Assembly: GCA_902729315.2 (NCBI GenBank)
Contig: LR746274.1
Location: 4,305,037-4,369,036, forward strand
Reading direction: 5' to 3'
Origin: Spirodela intermedia
Lineage: Eukaryota; Streptophyta; Magnoliopsida; Alismatales; Araceae
DNA: 64,000 nucleotides
Under the pieces are notes generated by a model. That model saw only the letters and a program-made list of their open reading frames with translations. It searched no databases and had not been told where the DNA came from. Below are positions 12,700 through 24,860 of the stretch, piece after piece. Numbering within the stretch: position 1 is the first letter of the stretch; every line of letters begins with the position of its first letter. Position numbers and translations under genes: made by a program.

Positions 12700-14000
12700 A
12701 ATATTTGAGAGTCTAAAAGGCATAACATACCATTAAAAAAGACTTACTTTTATTTTAAAACTAGTTTTAAATTTGTGTTGAAACTAAATTCGAATTTAAT
12801 GATACCCACTTTTTAAATCAACTTTTGAGAAAAAAATTGACCTACAAAGCAAATCAAGTATATCATCTTGTGGTTTAATAGAAAATTTATACTAAATTAT
12901 GATTTTCCTGATTTCCTAATTATGATACATATTTTCAACTTCAATCCCTTTTAGAACCAGTAGAGAAAATATAAAGTACAAACTCATGCTTCCTCCAATT
13001 AACCTCTTTATTGATATCTCTTTCTCACATTCTTGGAGAATTCTACCTTCTCCTAGGCTCATCATAAAAACAAAATCAATTATATTCTAAGTCACGTATC
13101 AATGAAAGATGACTACAAACATCACAGATATCATAAAATTCAAATAACAAACTTTGAACAAGTCTTATCTAACTTTTGAACGATCACAAGTAAAATAGAG
13201 TATTTATATAAATTACTTAAAAACTCATTATGATCAATTAAGCTTACCATATTCTTCTTTTCTATGTAACCTTTACAAAAATCAATTTTCTTCATAAGTT
13301 CTGATAAAAAATTCTTGTCATTTTGCAAAAGATACAAATTTATTTACCAAGGACATGCATCAACATCAAACAATTAGGGTCTACCCAAAATTATGTGACA
13401 TGTATCCTTTTCTACTACATCACATTGTACCTCTTCAAATTAAGTTTTCCTTATAGAAAATTTCATTAGAAAACTTTTTAAAACTTTAGCTTTATTATCT
13501 TTTTTACTCTATATCCATGGCAATATGAACGTGGGTGTGATTCAACTTTCTGTCTTAATTTTGAATCCATATTAGAGGAGACAACATGTTCACTACTATC
13601 ATTATCAATAGTAGTACCACATCTTATTATTCATTATGAATGTCACTCTAAAAAGATTCTGGTATTGAAATATTTCTCTTTCTTAAGACAATTTTTACAA
13701 TTGTGACTACAATGTGGCATAACTTGTTATTCACTATGCATCTCGTTCTAAAAAGATTATTATGTCGCAAACGTTCTTGTTTATTTAATCCATACATTAG
13801 TATTCTTACCACCATTGAATGTAAGATCATGCCTTTGCTGCCAAATTTGATGAAATTATTTGTGAGCCTAAGAATCTTTTGCATCCTCATTTTCTTCTTC
13901 TTGAAATAGAACATACAAAATTCATTGAACCAAATTTTGGAAAAATATTTGACTTATACTCTCCAAAAGCTCTCCCCTTTAATTCATAGGTCTCTAATTT
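12700..14000 (-). mobile_element. Decayed Ty3/gypsy gag-protease relic
   Basis: On the minus strand a broken reading frame shows pieces typical of gypsy polyproteins. One is a retroviral-protease-like segment with 'LFRTRCIVNN' (about 13.70-13.85 kb). Another is a downstream stretch with a 'VQCDVV...CHIILGRP'-like pattern (about 13.36-13.45 kb). Both are broken by stops and frameshifts. No reverse transcriptase or integrase was recognised next to it. The call rests on motif resemblance by eye and should be tested with a translated search. Confidence 0.5.
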
Positions 14001-14566
14001 CACATTTTACCATAAAAAATCTTCATATATTTTACAAATATTCAACTTTAAAACCAATTCAAAAACTCCACTATTAATAAATTATCATTAAAACATGATT
14101 GATCGTCATTTGGAAATCGATCTTCATATTCGAACCTACTCCTAGAGCTTCTAAAACTAAATGTAAAACAAATATCTAACGTTGTTTCATTGAGGTGACT
14201 TTTCAATGTGCCTGAAATCAGTATATTTCTCAAAACAAGAATACTTCAATATATCATTTTCCTTTAAAAATATTTGATTCAGATGCTCTTTGAAAATCAA
14301 TAAAATTCATCCTTGAGACAAGGTATACATTTGATGCATCAACTTCAGTCATTTGGATTACATTACTTATAGATAACTTCAAAGATGAATTTGGAATAAA
14401 AATATTACTTGGATACCAATTGATGTTAAAAATATTACTTGGAATAAAATATTACTTGATAGGGAAGACAATAAGATACAACTTCAATCCACAAAGCACA
14501 GTCTTAGAGAAAATTGTGACTTAATCTACATAACTAGAGTCTCAACACCCTAATCCACAAGAAAAG

Positions 14567-16176
14567 TGATAAGTCTTCATTATCATGAGTTAATAATTAG
14601 TAAATAATATAGTTTTAGCCTTAACTCATGATAAATAGACTTATATTTGTGTTAAAGCATGAAAAGTGGTTTTCAGTTGATTAACGTGAATTTTTGGGTA
14701 ATTATGTGATTTTATACGATTTTTACAGTCTTAGTTATGAGATAAATGAAGAATAAGAAATAAAAATAAAAATATTGCAAAAATGGGGGAACCCGCCGGC
14801 CAGCCGGGCCCGCAAGCGGGTCGGAAGCGCAGTCGGGGAGTAGCCGCGAGCAGGGGCTCGAGCGACTTGCTTGGATCGATAGGGGCACATGTGCGCCACT
14901 CCCCTTCCACGTCACCGGTGGTCAGCCGGCTGTGGGGCAAGGAGTGGTCGTACACGCGAGAGGACTTTGCCTAGAAACCTAACTTTACTATATATTCGCC
15001 CGAATAATCCGCCGATGTGGGACTAAATCCCTTGTTCAGGGGCGGGCGACCGCCGCGGGTTCGAATCTTCCCAGAGTCAAAATTCATATATTTTTAACTG
15101 ATTATCGCGACTTTCCTGCAGATCACCGGTGAAGGATTAAGCAACCGGAATCGCTGGATCATCGGCGAAAATCTCGTCAACGCGATTCGCAGAGCATTGC
15201 TACTAAAATTTCTGAACGATTCGCGATAAAAGGATCGCAATCCATCGAGTAAATCATCTCCGATTGATCGACGAACAAGCCGTCGTCGGGAAGAGGACGA
15301 TCCGCCGGGAGACCGGTCGCCACCTCCTGAGAGCGTACCAGATGCGATGAAGAGCCTCCTCTTGCTGCGCAGACCTGAGGATGAAGCTCCCTAACACGCG
15401 CCTCACCTCCATCCAGCCCCTCTCCGTCGGGTGACAGCCGCCGGAAGAGCCGCAAAGTCGCCGTTTTTCCGCTCCGCCGGGTGACAGCCGCCGGAGACGA
15501 TTCGACGACCCACTTCATTGGTCTCTAGACTTCGCGAGAAGATCTAGAGATTGCCCACGTCTTCTTTGTCCAAGGAGAGCCTTCGAGGCCGTGGACACTG
15601 CACGACGATCCTCCCGAACGCTTAGGATTCCGGTGCATCGCCGACGCATCGCCGTCGCGACGCCGGAACTCTGTTTTCCTGCTTTCAATTTAATTTACGC
15701 TTCATTTATTGATACTTTGTTGATTTTTATTTACCAAACTATACTTCGTTAAATTACGATTCTTCCGGCTTTTACAGATCTTAATTTGATTAATTGAGTC
15801 GTCTGTAATCGCCTACGTAAGAATCGCCGGGCGGAACTCTGTTTCCGCCTGATTCGCGTTCGCCGGGCGCTGACGTCATCCTGACGTCCGCACCCTTATT
15901 TCCTTTTTTGTGAATTTTAAATATATTTCCTTTTTATTTCATAGTATAAAATTCGTAAGAAAATCGTACTCATAGAGAAAAATTCTAAATAATTACCAGA
16001 TATTATATTACATCCCTGTGATCGACCTGGAAAATTACCACTATTTTTGAGATTTTTATTGAATTATAATTGATCTATTTATTTTGAAATACTTCTAAAT
16101 ATCTGAAAATTCGTATTTTCTAGTTTTATAAATTTTAAATTTGCGTGATTTAACATACAACGACTGAGTCACGTCA
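14567..16176 (+). mobile_element. Family-1 solo LTR, young GC-rich copy (TSD AAAAG)
   Basis: This is the best-preserved plus-oriented copy: 1610 bp, starting 'TGATAAGTCTTCATTATCATG' and ending 'gactgagtcacgtca', with a perfect 5-bp duplication AAAAG on both sides. TG...CA termini plus a 5-bp duplication identify an LTR-retrotransposon LTR. Landmarks are a terminal hairpin (14571-14642), a GC-rich middle with several spurious open frames, a 'gggttcgaatc' box near 15057, and a TGACGTCA palindrome at 15871. No polyprotein is attached, so it is a solo LTR. CpG sites are largely intact, suggesting a recent insertion. Confidence 0.93.
15871..15888 (+). promoter_or_regulatory. TGACGTCA / TGACGTcc pair near LTR 3' end
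   Basis: A perfect TGACGTCA palindrome is followed 6 bases later by TGACGT. This resembles paired bZIP/TGA-factor (as-1-like) binding sites. The block recurs at the same place in most family-1 copies. A regulatory role is inferred from the motif only. Confidence 0.35.
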
Positions 16177-16561
16177 AAAAGTAACCTTAAATCCACAAGG
16201 GAATGATTGAATCCACAAGTAAATAAAAAATGAAACCTTACATGAGAGAAGCTCAAGATTGTTGAATTGACTGTCTTTCAATTACAATGGGGGACCTTTA
16301 TGAAGGAGTAAAAAAAGGTGGTGTACCCTTGAAAATGTTGGTCATTCCCAAAAGTAAAATAAACTCTGAAGAAAATCAAAACATATTCCAAAACAGCTAA
16401 GATAGAAATCAGAAATCAAAAAGAAAAAGGAAAAAAAAAACCCTGAAATGCCAACCAAGTTTGTGTCAATCTTCATGTGCTTTACTTAAGCCTAGTAAGG
16501 TTTTGTGCTGTCTTTTTGTATTTTGCTTTTCACAGCAAAATTCTGTGGATTATGAACTCAT
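16177..16561. other. Spacer between two solo LTRs
   Basis: This is 385 bp of AT-rich sequence between two family-1 LTRs in opposite orientation. I see no gene and no known repeat in it. Confidence 0.4.
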
Positions 16562-18188
16562 TGACATGACTCAGTCATTGTATATTAAATCACACAAATA
16601 TAAAATTTATAAAACTAGAAAATACGAATTTTCAGATATTTAGAAGTATAAATATATCAATTATAATTCAATAAAAATTCCAAAAATAGCGGTAATTTTC
16701 CAAGTCAATCACAAGGATGTAATATAATATCTGGTAATTATTCAGAATTTTTCCCAATGAATATGATTTTCTTACAAATTTTATACTAGGAAATAAAAAG
16801 AAAATATATTTAAAATTTACGAAAAAAAAGGAAATAAGGGTGCGGACGTCAGGATGACGTCAGCACTCGACGAATGCAAATCAGGCAGAAATAGAGTTCT
16901 GTTCGGCGATTCTTACATAAGCGATTACAAACGACTTAATTAATCAAATTAAGATCTGTAAAAGTCGAAAGAATCGTAATTGAACGAAGTATAGTTTGGT
17001 AAATTAAAATCACACAAAATATCACTAAATGAAGCGTAAATTAAATTGAAAGTAGGAAAATAGAGTTCTGGTGTCGTGACAGCGATGCGTCGGCAATGCA
17101 CTAGAATCCTGAGCATTTGGGAGGATCGTCGTGTAGTGTCCATGGCCTCAAAGGCTCTCCTTAGACAAAGACGACGTGGGCAATCTCTAGATCTTCTCGC
17201 AAAGTCTAGTGATCAATGAAGTGGGTCGTCAAATCGTCTTTGGCGGCTGTCACCTGGCAGAGGGGAAAAATGACGACTTTACGGCTCTCCGGTGACTGTC
17301 ACCCGACAGAGAGGAGCTGGATGAAGGTGGGGCGCGTGTTAGGGAGCTTCATCTTCAGGTCCACGCTGCAAGAGGAGGCTCTTCATCACATCTGGTACGC
17401 TCTTAGGAGGTGGTGACTACTCTCTCAGCGAATCATCCTCTTCCTGATGATGGCTTGATCGACGATCAATCGGAGATGATTTACTCGATGGATTCGTGAT
17501 CCTTTTATTGCGAATTGTTCAACAATTTTAGTAGCAATGCTCCGTGAATCACGTTGACGAGATTTTTGCCATTGATCCAGCGATTTTTCCTTGCTTAATC
17601 CTTCATCGGCGATCTACAAGAAAGTTGCAATAATCAAATAAAAATATATGAATTTTGACTCTAGAAGGATTCGAACCCGCGCTGGTCGCCTGCCTGTGAA
17701 GAAGGTGTGATGCAAGTTTAGTCCCACATCAGTTGTGCGCCGATTTTTCCAGCGAATATATAGTAATGTTAACTTTGTAAGCAAAGTCCCCTCTCTCACG
17801 TGTACGACCACTCCTTGCCCCACAACCGGCTGGCCACTAGTGACGTGGAAGGGGAATGGTGCACACGTGTCCCTATCGGTCCAAGCTAAGCCGCTCGAGC
17901 CCCTACTCGCAGCTACTCCCCGACTACGCTTTCGACCCACTTGCAAGCCCGGCTGGCCGGCGGGTCCCCCCATTTTGCAATATTTTTATTTTTATTTCTT
18001 GTTCTTCATTTATCTCAAAGGTAAGACTGTAAAAATCGTATAAAATCACATAATTACCGAAAAATTCACGTTAATCAATTGAAAACCAAAAATCATTCTT
18101 TAACACAAATATAAGTCTATTTATCATGAGTTAAGGCTAAAACTATATTATTTACTAATTATTAACTCATGATAATGAAGACTTATCA
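16562..18188 (-). mobile_element. Family-1 solo LTR (TSD CTCAT/CTTAT)
   Basis: Reversed copy from 'TGACATGACTCAGTC' to 'gaagacttatca'. The flanks are CTCAT and CTTAT, a duplication differing by one C-to-T change. Short subtype with moderate decay. With the 14567-16176 copy it forms a tail-to-tail inverted pair. Confidence 0.85.
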
Positions 18189-18859
18189 CTTATCTTTAAC
18201 TTTTCTCATAATTCTGGGCATTACATAATGATAGATTTCCTTTTTAAAAAAATATTTTTAAAATTATATTAAAATAAAATAATTATTCAAGAACTTAATT
18301 CTACATAGCTCTGTTTCTAGACACCTCAAGTTATAAGGAGCCTCTCTCTATGATGGATTCCAAACTCCATGACATTTCTAATTATTTATACTGATTACAC
18401 AGATTTATGTTAGATAAGAGTTTAAAGATAAAAGCCTTTTGTTATAAATTTGCATCCTAAAGTCATATTACATATACTATGTTGTGTTAGACTAATATTT
18501 TATGAGTACACATGGTAAAATGTAAGGTTTCTATGGTGATCCCCTTATTCCAAGATTCCCATGGTCATGATTTCTTGACACTTCTTATTCTTCAAGGGAA
18601 TGAACAAGAGTCTATGGGCAAGCTGTGGTGAACTTAATTGGTCCAAAAAAAAAATTCATTCAGCTTGATTGAGAAAGATGGTTTGGGCAAGAAGGATGTG
18701 GCCAAGCATGGCCTGTTGGGCATCTCACTTCAAGTGCCCAAACTTGGGAGATTAGGCTAGGTTGGGCCCAAACTTGAGAGAGATTTTCTTGGCCCAATCT
18801 TTACTAATGAAAGCATCACCAATAGAACAATGGCTCGGCAAACTACACTTGACCAGGGT
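18189..18859. other. Upstream intergenic region, no gene seen
   Basis: AT-rich spacer with no recognised gene or repeat. Its distal part (18650-18860) becomes rich in 'gggcccaaacttg'-type sequence that leads into the minisatellite. Confidence 0.4.
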
Positions 18860-19440
18860 AATGAAGCTCAAAGCATCACTTAGACAGCAACAGGCTGTAA
18901 CCTATGCTTAACAAGGCTGATAACAATGCATAGAGAAACTATGCTTAACTAGACTAATCTATGCTTGAAACAAAATTTTCAGCAAATAATAAAGCTTGAA
19001 AGCACAATGTAGTTAACAAAGAGTTTGTAATCTATGCCTAACTAGACTAATCTTAATGCATATAGGAAATTTAAGCCCCAAGTTAATGAAACTAAATAAT
19101 AAAGCCCAAAAGCACCCCCTAGACAACAAAGAGTTGGCAACCTATGCTTCACTAAGCTGATCTCAATGCATAGAGAATTTTCAGGCCTAGCCTTTAATAA
19201 AGCCCAATAAACAAAGAGTTGGTAACCTATACCTAACTAGGCTGATCTCAGCATGTAAAGCAAAGTTTTGGGCCCAGGCTGTAATGAAGCCTAAGAACAG
19301 GACCGAGACAACAAAAAGTTGGCAACCTATACCTAACTAGGCTAACCTAAGCATGTAGAGCAAATTTTCTGGCCTGGCTTGTAACCTAAACCACTCTGAT
19401 CTCAGCATGTAGACAATATTATTTCGGGCCAGGGCTTTAG
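18860..19440 (+). repeat. Degenerate minisatellite upstream of the 19.7 kb gene
   Basis: About five imperfect units of roughly 80-115 bp share the core 'aacaaagagttggcaacct', then 'atgc(c/t)taactaggctgatctcagcatgtagag' with variations. Unit starts lie near 18890, 19016, 19128, 19209 and 19311. The array ends about 230 bp before the start codon of the lysine-rich protein gene, so it lies in or beside its promoter. Confidence 0.7.
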
Positions 19441-19668
19441 TGAAACCGGGGCTTTTCCCAGCCCGGGCCTTCACTTTCCACTCACGGTTTTCAAAGGGCC
19501 TAGTCAAAGTAAGCTCATTAAACTCAGGCCCATATATTTGTTCATGGGCCCAAAAAACCCGGACCGGCATGGTGAATACTAGAAAATCCTGCACCTTCAT
19601 GGATCCCACCAAAACCCCTCTCCTCTTTGTCGATTCTCTTCCGGTCACCACCTCCTCCCTCCACCGCC

Positions 19669-22600
19669 ATGGCGAGGGGGAGCTCATCTGCGGCGGCAAT
19701 CGGTGTGCCCTTCCCGCCTGCGGCGCCGCCAGTCTTTGTGGACACGAGCCTGGGGACTCACGTCGCTCTGGTGGTCTCCTCCGACGAGACCGTGGCCGAA
19801 TTCAAGCGTAAACCCTTCCCGTCCCTACCTCTTACGCATTTCTGCTTTCTCTTCTGTCGCTGTTCACTTTCCTCATAAATCCTTCAGCAACGGTGTGTTC
19901 GTTGTGCTTCCATTTCATCGCGTTCGATGACAAGTAGTGAAATCCTGTTGTGATGTTGCAGCCATATTATTCTAAATCTAATGGGGTCTCCCTCTCGCCT
20001 TCCTCGTCATAATTGGTCTACTATGAGCTGTGCTTAATCCTTCTGTTTTCTCGATTTTGCCATTGGTTCTTCTCAATTTGTCCCTGTGAATGGCCGAGTG
20101 GTCACCATAGACACTGTCTCTCTTTCAGAACTGAGATCTAAGGTGAATCTCATTCTCATTTGCAGGGAAAGTCTGCATTGAGCACGCAGCTTGCTTCCCC
20201 AGCATTGGAGATGTCACTGTTGTCTCCATCAAGGTAAACGTCCTCGAGAAGAAGGAACGGGGGACAATGTTGTGGTTTCGTTGTCACTCGTTTCCTACAT
20301 CTTGTGGTCTGTTACGATTTCCCCCTTATAAAAAATTGATGATAGTTCTGGTTAATATAATCACAGGTTCGGCGCAGAGCCACCTACTACCACCTCTCAG
20401 ATTCCATGCTGGTCAGGACTGCTTTCAGTGGAATCAAGGGGACTTGGTTTATTCAGATGGATGTGGTGCCCACTAGTGGTCACGGCAATGGCCCTTCTTC
20501 TGTGGACGAGCTTGTCAGAGATGATTCAAATCTGGAGCTTAATGCTCATATACCTGCGCCTCCAAGTGTCTCTGATGCTCCACTAGTCCCATGTGTGAGT
20601 GGTAAAAATCAGCTATCAAGATCTGAATATCTTTCCTGTGATCAGCTGCCCATTGATACCCAACGTGGGGAAGCATCAGGGAGGGGGACTGGAGGTACTG
20701 GGTCCCTCAGAAGCCCTGGAAAACAGCCAGATGTTGATCCTGGAGGTTGGAAGCCACTTTCTGAGAGTGATGGGGTTTCTGGTTTTTTCAATGACCAACT
20801 TCGGAAAGATGATGGAAAGGACAAGGAGTCTGCTAATCCGGGTGATGGAATTAATGAGGCTGCGGCAGATACGGTTGCTTCTAGCAAAGAGCAGTCTCAA
20901 GGAAAGAACATTGAACCAGAAGATAGTTCCTTGCTGAAGCAGTCCTCAGGGAAGAAGAGGCATAAGAAACACAAGGGAAATGATGGTGGCCCTTCTCGTA
21001 AGGACCAAAGTGAAGATACTTTGGAGGCAACTGGGACAGAAAATCCACCAGCAGCTAATGTTTCCAGAGAACAGAGTGTAGTAGGCCAACTGGGTATCTT
21101 GGGTGAGCTGTGCAGTCGACTTCTGAGTGATGACTCTCTATTGCCACAGGATCTTCTCCATAAAAAGAAGAAGAAGAGAAAGAGGAGGAGAAATGAAGTA
21201 GATGACTGCCAAAATGAAGAGGATGCTGCTTTGGGCCGCAATGCAAGTGACAGCCATGGGAAGTCAGCTCATGGAGTTGAATTGACTGAGCTCGAATCAG
21301 ACAAAAAGGGCTTTTCCTTGGGGAAAGAAGCCACTGAGGGCGACCCGAATGACAAGATGCCAACCATTGCTGATATACATGTGCAGACTGCTGTGGACTC
21401 ATTCAATGAAAAAGTTTCGAAGGGTTTAACCAATGACAGTCACATGGATTTAGATTCTGAAGTTGTTCCCGCTCCCTCCAAGGGAAGCAAAAGAAGCACA
21501 GATAAGGCCAAGAAAATCAAAACTAAAGTTCAACTCTCCAGTTATGAATTTGTTGAGTCTGAGATTGTCCAGACCTCCGGGAAAAAAGTTGTAACAGATG
21601 AACCTGACCATCCAGTTCCAGGACCTGATGGAGGAACTACTCATGATGAAGCTCATGGAATTGGAAACGCTGCTGGGTCTGTGCATAATGCCACTCCAGA
21701 TAGTAGTAGAACCTCGAAGCATAAGAAGAAAAAGTCAGATAAAGCAGCATCATCAAAAGTTGAGTCTGACTGGAAGGAAACATTTAGTTCTGCAGCAACT
21801 ATCTCCAGAGAAACTACAGTAATCTCGGGGAGTGTCACGGAAATAGAGTCCCCAGTCCCACAAAAGTCTGAAAAAAACCTAAGCCACAGCAGGAAGAAAT
21901 CAGTAAATGCAGAAGCATCTGCAATCAATCCCTCTATTTCAGATCCTGTAAGTCTTCCAGAACAGCCCTTAGAAAGTAAATATGTAGAAGCTGCGAAAGA
22001 TAGGCCTAGTACTGGGGATGAGCTTGCATCAAAATCCACACAACAGGAGCTTATCACTGAACATGGGTACATCAAGGAGAAAAGTCACAAGGTAAAATTA
22101 CATGAGAATGATTCTGCAACGAAAATCCAAAGAAGATCACACAAGAAAAAATCTGCAAATTTATCACAGCCTGTTCAAAAGAATGACGAAGAGAGAGAAA
22201 AATCTGTCACCAGAGATCATAATGCCTCTGGATATACTGATCAAAATATGTCCGCAGGCAGTAATTTGAAAAAGCAAGTTCTCAGTGCTAAGTTAGAGAA
22301 GTCTGCAGAACATCGGGAAGCTAGTGATGACATAGGACAAATGCAGGCCAGTGGCAATGTTGTAAACTCTGGGAAGGAAATAACTACTTACCCAGCGGAG
22401 TCAAGTGACACTACAGAGGAGGACTCTGCGTATGACAAGAAACTTTATCGAATTGCTGTGAGAAAAGTTCGCAAAAGTAGATCAAAGAAAGATGTGAAAA
22501 GATCTGATCAAGAGGAGATATGTCTGAACGCGAGTGATGACACTTTTGGCCATTTTACAAGTGCTAGCTCAGGGGACGAAGCTGAACCCCATGGTCAGAA

Positions 22601-24322
22601 AGATGTTAACAAAAAGGTATCCAGTAATTCCGCATATAGCTATCCTGAAGAGGATACTAACCCAACATTGGTAGTCAGAGGACCCAAGGTGCAGAAGACA
22701 ACCGGTCATTCAGGTAACATTTATCCTGTGGTTATTTTTCTGTATGAGTCATGACACTCGCTCCTGTGTCCTATTCTTGAATGATAATGTGCCCATCTGA
22801 GTCCAAAAGAAATATTCGGCTACTCTTCAATCGTTGACAAAAGCTACAGGTTTATGACCCTTCTAATCATCAATGAAGGGAAAACTGGACAATATTTTTT
22901 CCCACTTTTACATCTCTGGAACAAAATACAAAGAAGCAAATTGTAGTGTGTGTTCCACTTTACCAAGGTGCTATTTAGAATAGAGGGTTCTAGATCTCAC
23001 CAAAGGATGTAATGCAGCTTTGTGCTTTTGGCTAGGGTGGGGAAGTTTATGTTTGGTGGATTGGCTGTTCGTTGTCCAAGGAAAACTCTACGCACTGCAT
23101 GAAGTAGAAACTACCGTTTTAGGTGTCCTAAACTGTTGTTTGATTATTCCTCTCCAACCAAATTGCCCTTTGAATATCAGAGAGAAGTTTCCACAGACTA
23201 AGATGAGGATGAGCTAGAACTAGATCCGGAAGACTTCCATCTGGTCATCATTTAAAAGTTGTATTCTCCTGTTTGTCAGGTTAAATCGCCATAGTACTGA
23301 TACTATCACAGTTGACTAGAAAATGTTGTCTTGCATTTCTCATTTGGATGTGCTTTTGGATGCAGTTGGCCGCATCTAGATTTCCTTCGGATGAACTTGG
23401 TTCATTCCTTTGGCAAGAGTTTGCAGTAGCTCAAAACTTTTTGGGGTACTCAGTGGACAGTATTCTTGATGTTTTTTTTTTTTTTCTGATTTGCACAAAT
23501 GCTTTTAATTTCTATGTTATTTTTATTCTATTATTAAAAATAAACGGTCCAGTTAAATTTTTTGTATGGTTAGTATTAGAACTGAGGATTCTTCCTTTAT
23601 GGTTCTAGGGGCATCACTATCAACTGTGCATGTTCTACGCACAGAGGAAGCTAGTGGCGATGAGATTGACCTGTCACAGTGAGTAGAATTCTATAACCCA
23701 GTAGCTTTGTAGTTCATTTGAGGATGCTTTCAAGCATTGGGTTCAACAATTAGACCATAATTAAATAAGTCAGACGTATTTTAGAACTGTAAATTATTAA
23801 TTATTCATGCATTTTGTATAAGTTTAATAGTTTATAATGCTTTTAGTAAATTATCCGTGAGAAGTAATTCAGGACATATTAGATTCCGTTGAATGTAGAA
23901 TTTAAATGATCAATAAATGTTGAGAATTATGGTCTTCTGTTATGGGATATCTAACTCTTCTCGAAGCTTCAGAGATTAAAAACGCAGTAATCTCTCGAAA
24001 TTATTGATACAAGCTCAATAATCTTTGTCAAGTTGGTCTCCCATATCACATATCCCTCCTCATGATGATTCTTGCTCGGATTGAGACAGATTGATAAATT
24101 GCGCCTTAATTCTTCCAAAACGTTCATAATCTTATTGTTTTTCTTGTTTCCGTGGACGACAGGACTTCAAATGCGACCAAGAAACGGATTGCACTGAGCG
24201 TACTCCTCAGAGGTTCAAATAGCTATAGGAAGGCCAAGCGTAGTGCTCCTGTATCCCGGCCTGATGATACAGATAGTCAACCGGTTGACTTTGTTCCGGA
24301 AACTCAACCAGAATTCCTCTAA
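19669..24322 (+). CDS. Lysine/serine-rich plant protein of unknown function (probably nuclear), 5 exons
   Basis: The model is join(19669..19807, 20166..20233, 20367..22713, 23609..23678, 24163..24322). Every intron is GT-AG, phases match throughout, and it encodes 927 residues. The start is the ATG in 'ccgccATGGcg'; an in-frame ATG 14 codons upstream (19627) has poorer context. Residues 1-105 look ordered: 'VFVDTSLGTHVALVVSSDE' with 'AEFK', a cysteine-containing second exon (VCIEHAACFPSIGDVTVVSIK-like), then 'YYHLSDSMLVRTAFSG' and 'GTWF'. This could be a small ubiquitin-like or beta-rich domain, which is inference. The rest is low-complexity, Ser/Asp/Glu/Lys-rich and probably disordered, with basic clusters that look like nuclear localisation signals (about residues 264-272, 335-345 and near 'SKHKKKKSDK'). 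The C-terminus is again ordered-looking ('KKRIALSVLLRG', ending 'PETQPEFL'). I recognise the type only as the poorly characterised plant 'dentin sialophosphoprotein-like' proteins; no function is claimed. Confidence 0.88.
22714..23608 (+). other. Intron 3 of the lysine-rich protein gene
   Basis: An 895-bp GT-AG intron. It holds a possible alternative terminal exon at about 23203-23255. After an 'ag', in the phase left by exon 3, that exon would encode an acidic peptide (DEDELELDPEDF...) and then a stop. Reading straight through the donor instead would add about 13 residues before a stop at 22754. Confidence 0.4.
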
Positions 24323-24715
24323 AAGCTCAACCCAGTTGCCCTCTATCGACGTTTTGAAAGAGTACTGTTATCCTTATTGAGCGTCTCTGTGATGCTCTCT
24401 GAGCCAAAAGTCAGCATATGACTCAGCTTTTTGCAGGTGCAGTCATGTCCAAATTTGGTATATATATATAGTTTGCAAATTTGAGCCCTTTTTCATCGTT
24501 CGTTGATTTTGCCCTTCTCCAAAACGATTAAGTGGAACCATGTTTGTTTATGTCTCTGCCTATTTGCCGTGCTGATGGGTTTTAAAGGAAATGTGAAATG
24601 TCAACGTGGGTCTGATCACTTTCAACTGTTCCTATGGAATTATCCCCAGAGTTTGCTGAAGCAGATAAAATACGATTCATGATGAATTCTGACTTTGCAT
24701 CATTGTGTCGATTCT

Positions 24716-24860
24716 GATGGATTCTGCTCCTGAATTAGTCCTGAATTGTGCTGCATCAGATGGATTCTGTTCTTGAATCTGTCCTCAAATGCGCAGTATC
24801 AGATGAACCATGTCGTTGACTTTGTCCTCAATGTGCTGAGTCAGATGAACTCTGATCATG
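24716..24860 (+). repeat. 43-bp tandem repeat, about 3.3 units
   Basis: Units start at 24716, 24759, 24802 and 24844 (partial). Each begins 'gatg(g/a)a' and contains 'gtcct(c/g)aa' and 'gca/gctg..tca'. The array lies about 400 bp beyond the stop codon of the upstream gene, in its downstream flank. Confidence 0.75.

Noticed and set aside
14731-14974. Overlapping frames on both strands (also at 29.6, 39.4 and 61.7 kb) with Pro/Gly/Arg-rich products
   Set aside because: They fall in the conserved GC-rich 5' third of the family-1 LTR and have no start context, no domain and no independent copy outside the repeat.
15177-15518. GC-rich open frames of 80-120 codons, repeated near 15.2, 29.1, 39.8 and 62.2 kb, looking like a small conserved protein family
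   Set aside because: They lie at the same internal position of the family-1 LTR in every copy. Frames are open on both strands, and they are destroyed in older copies. They reflect GC-rich repeat sequence, not selection on a protein.
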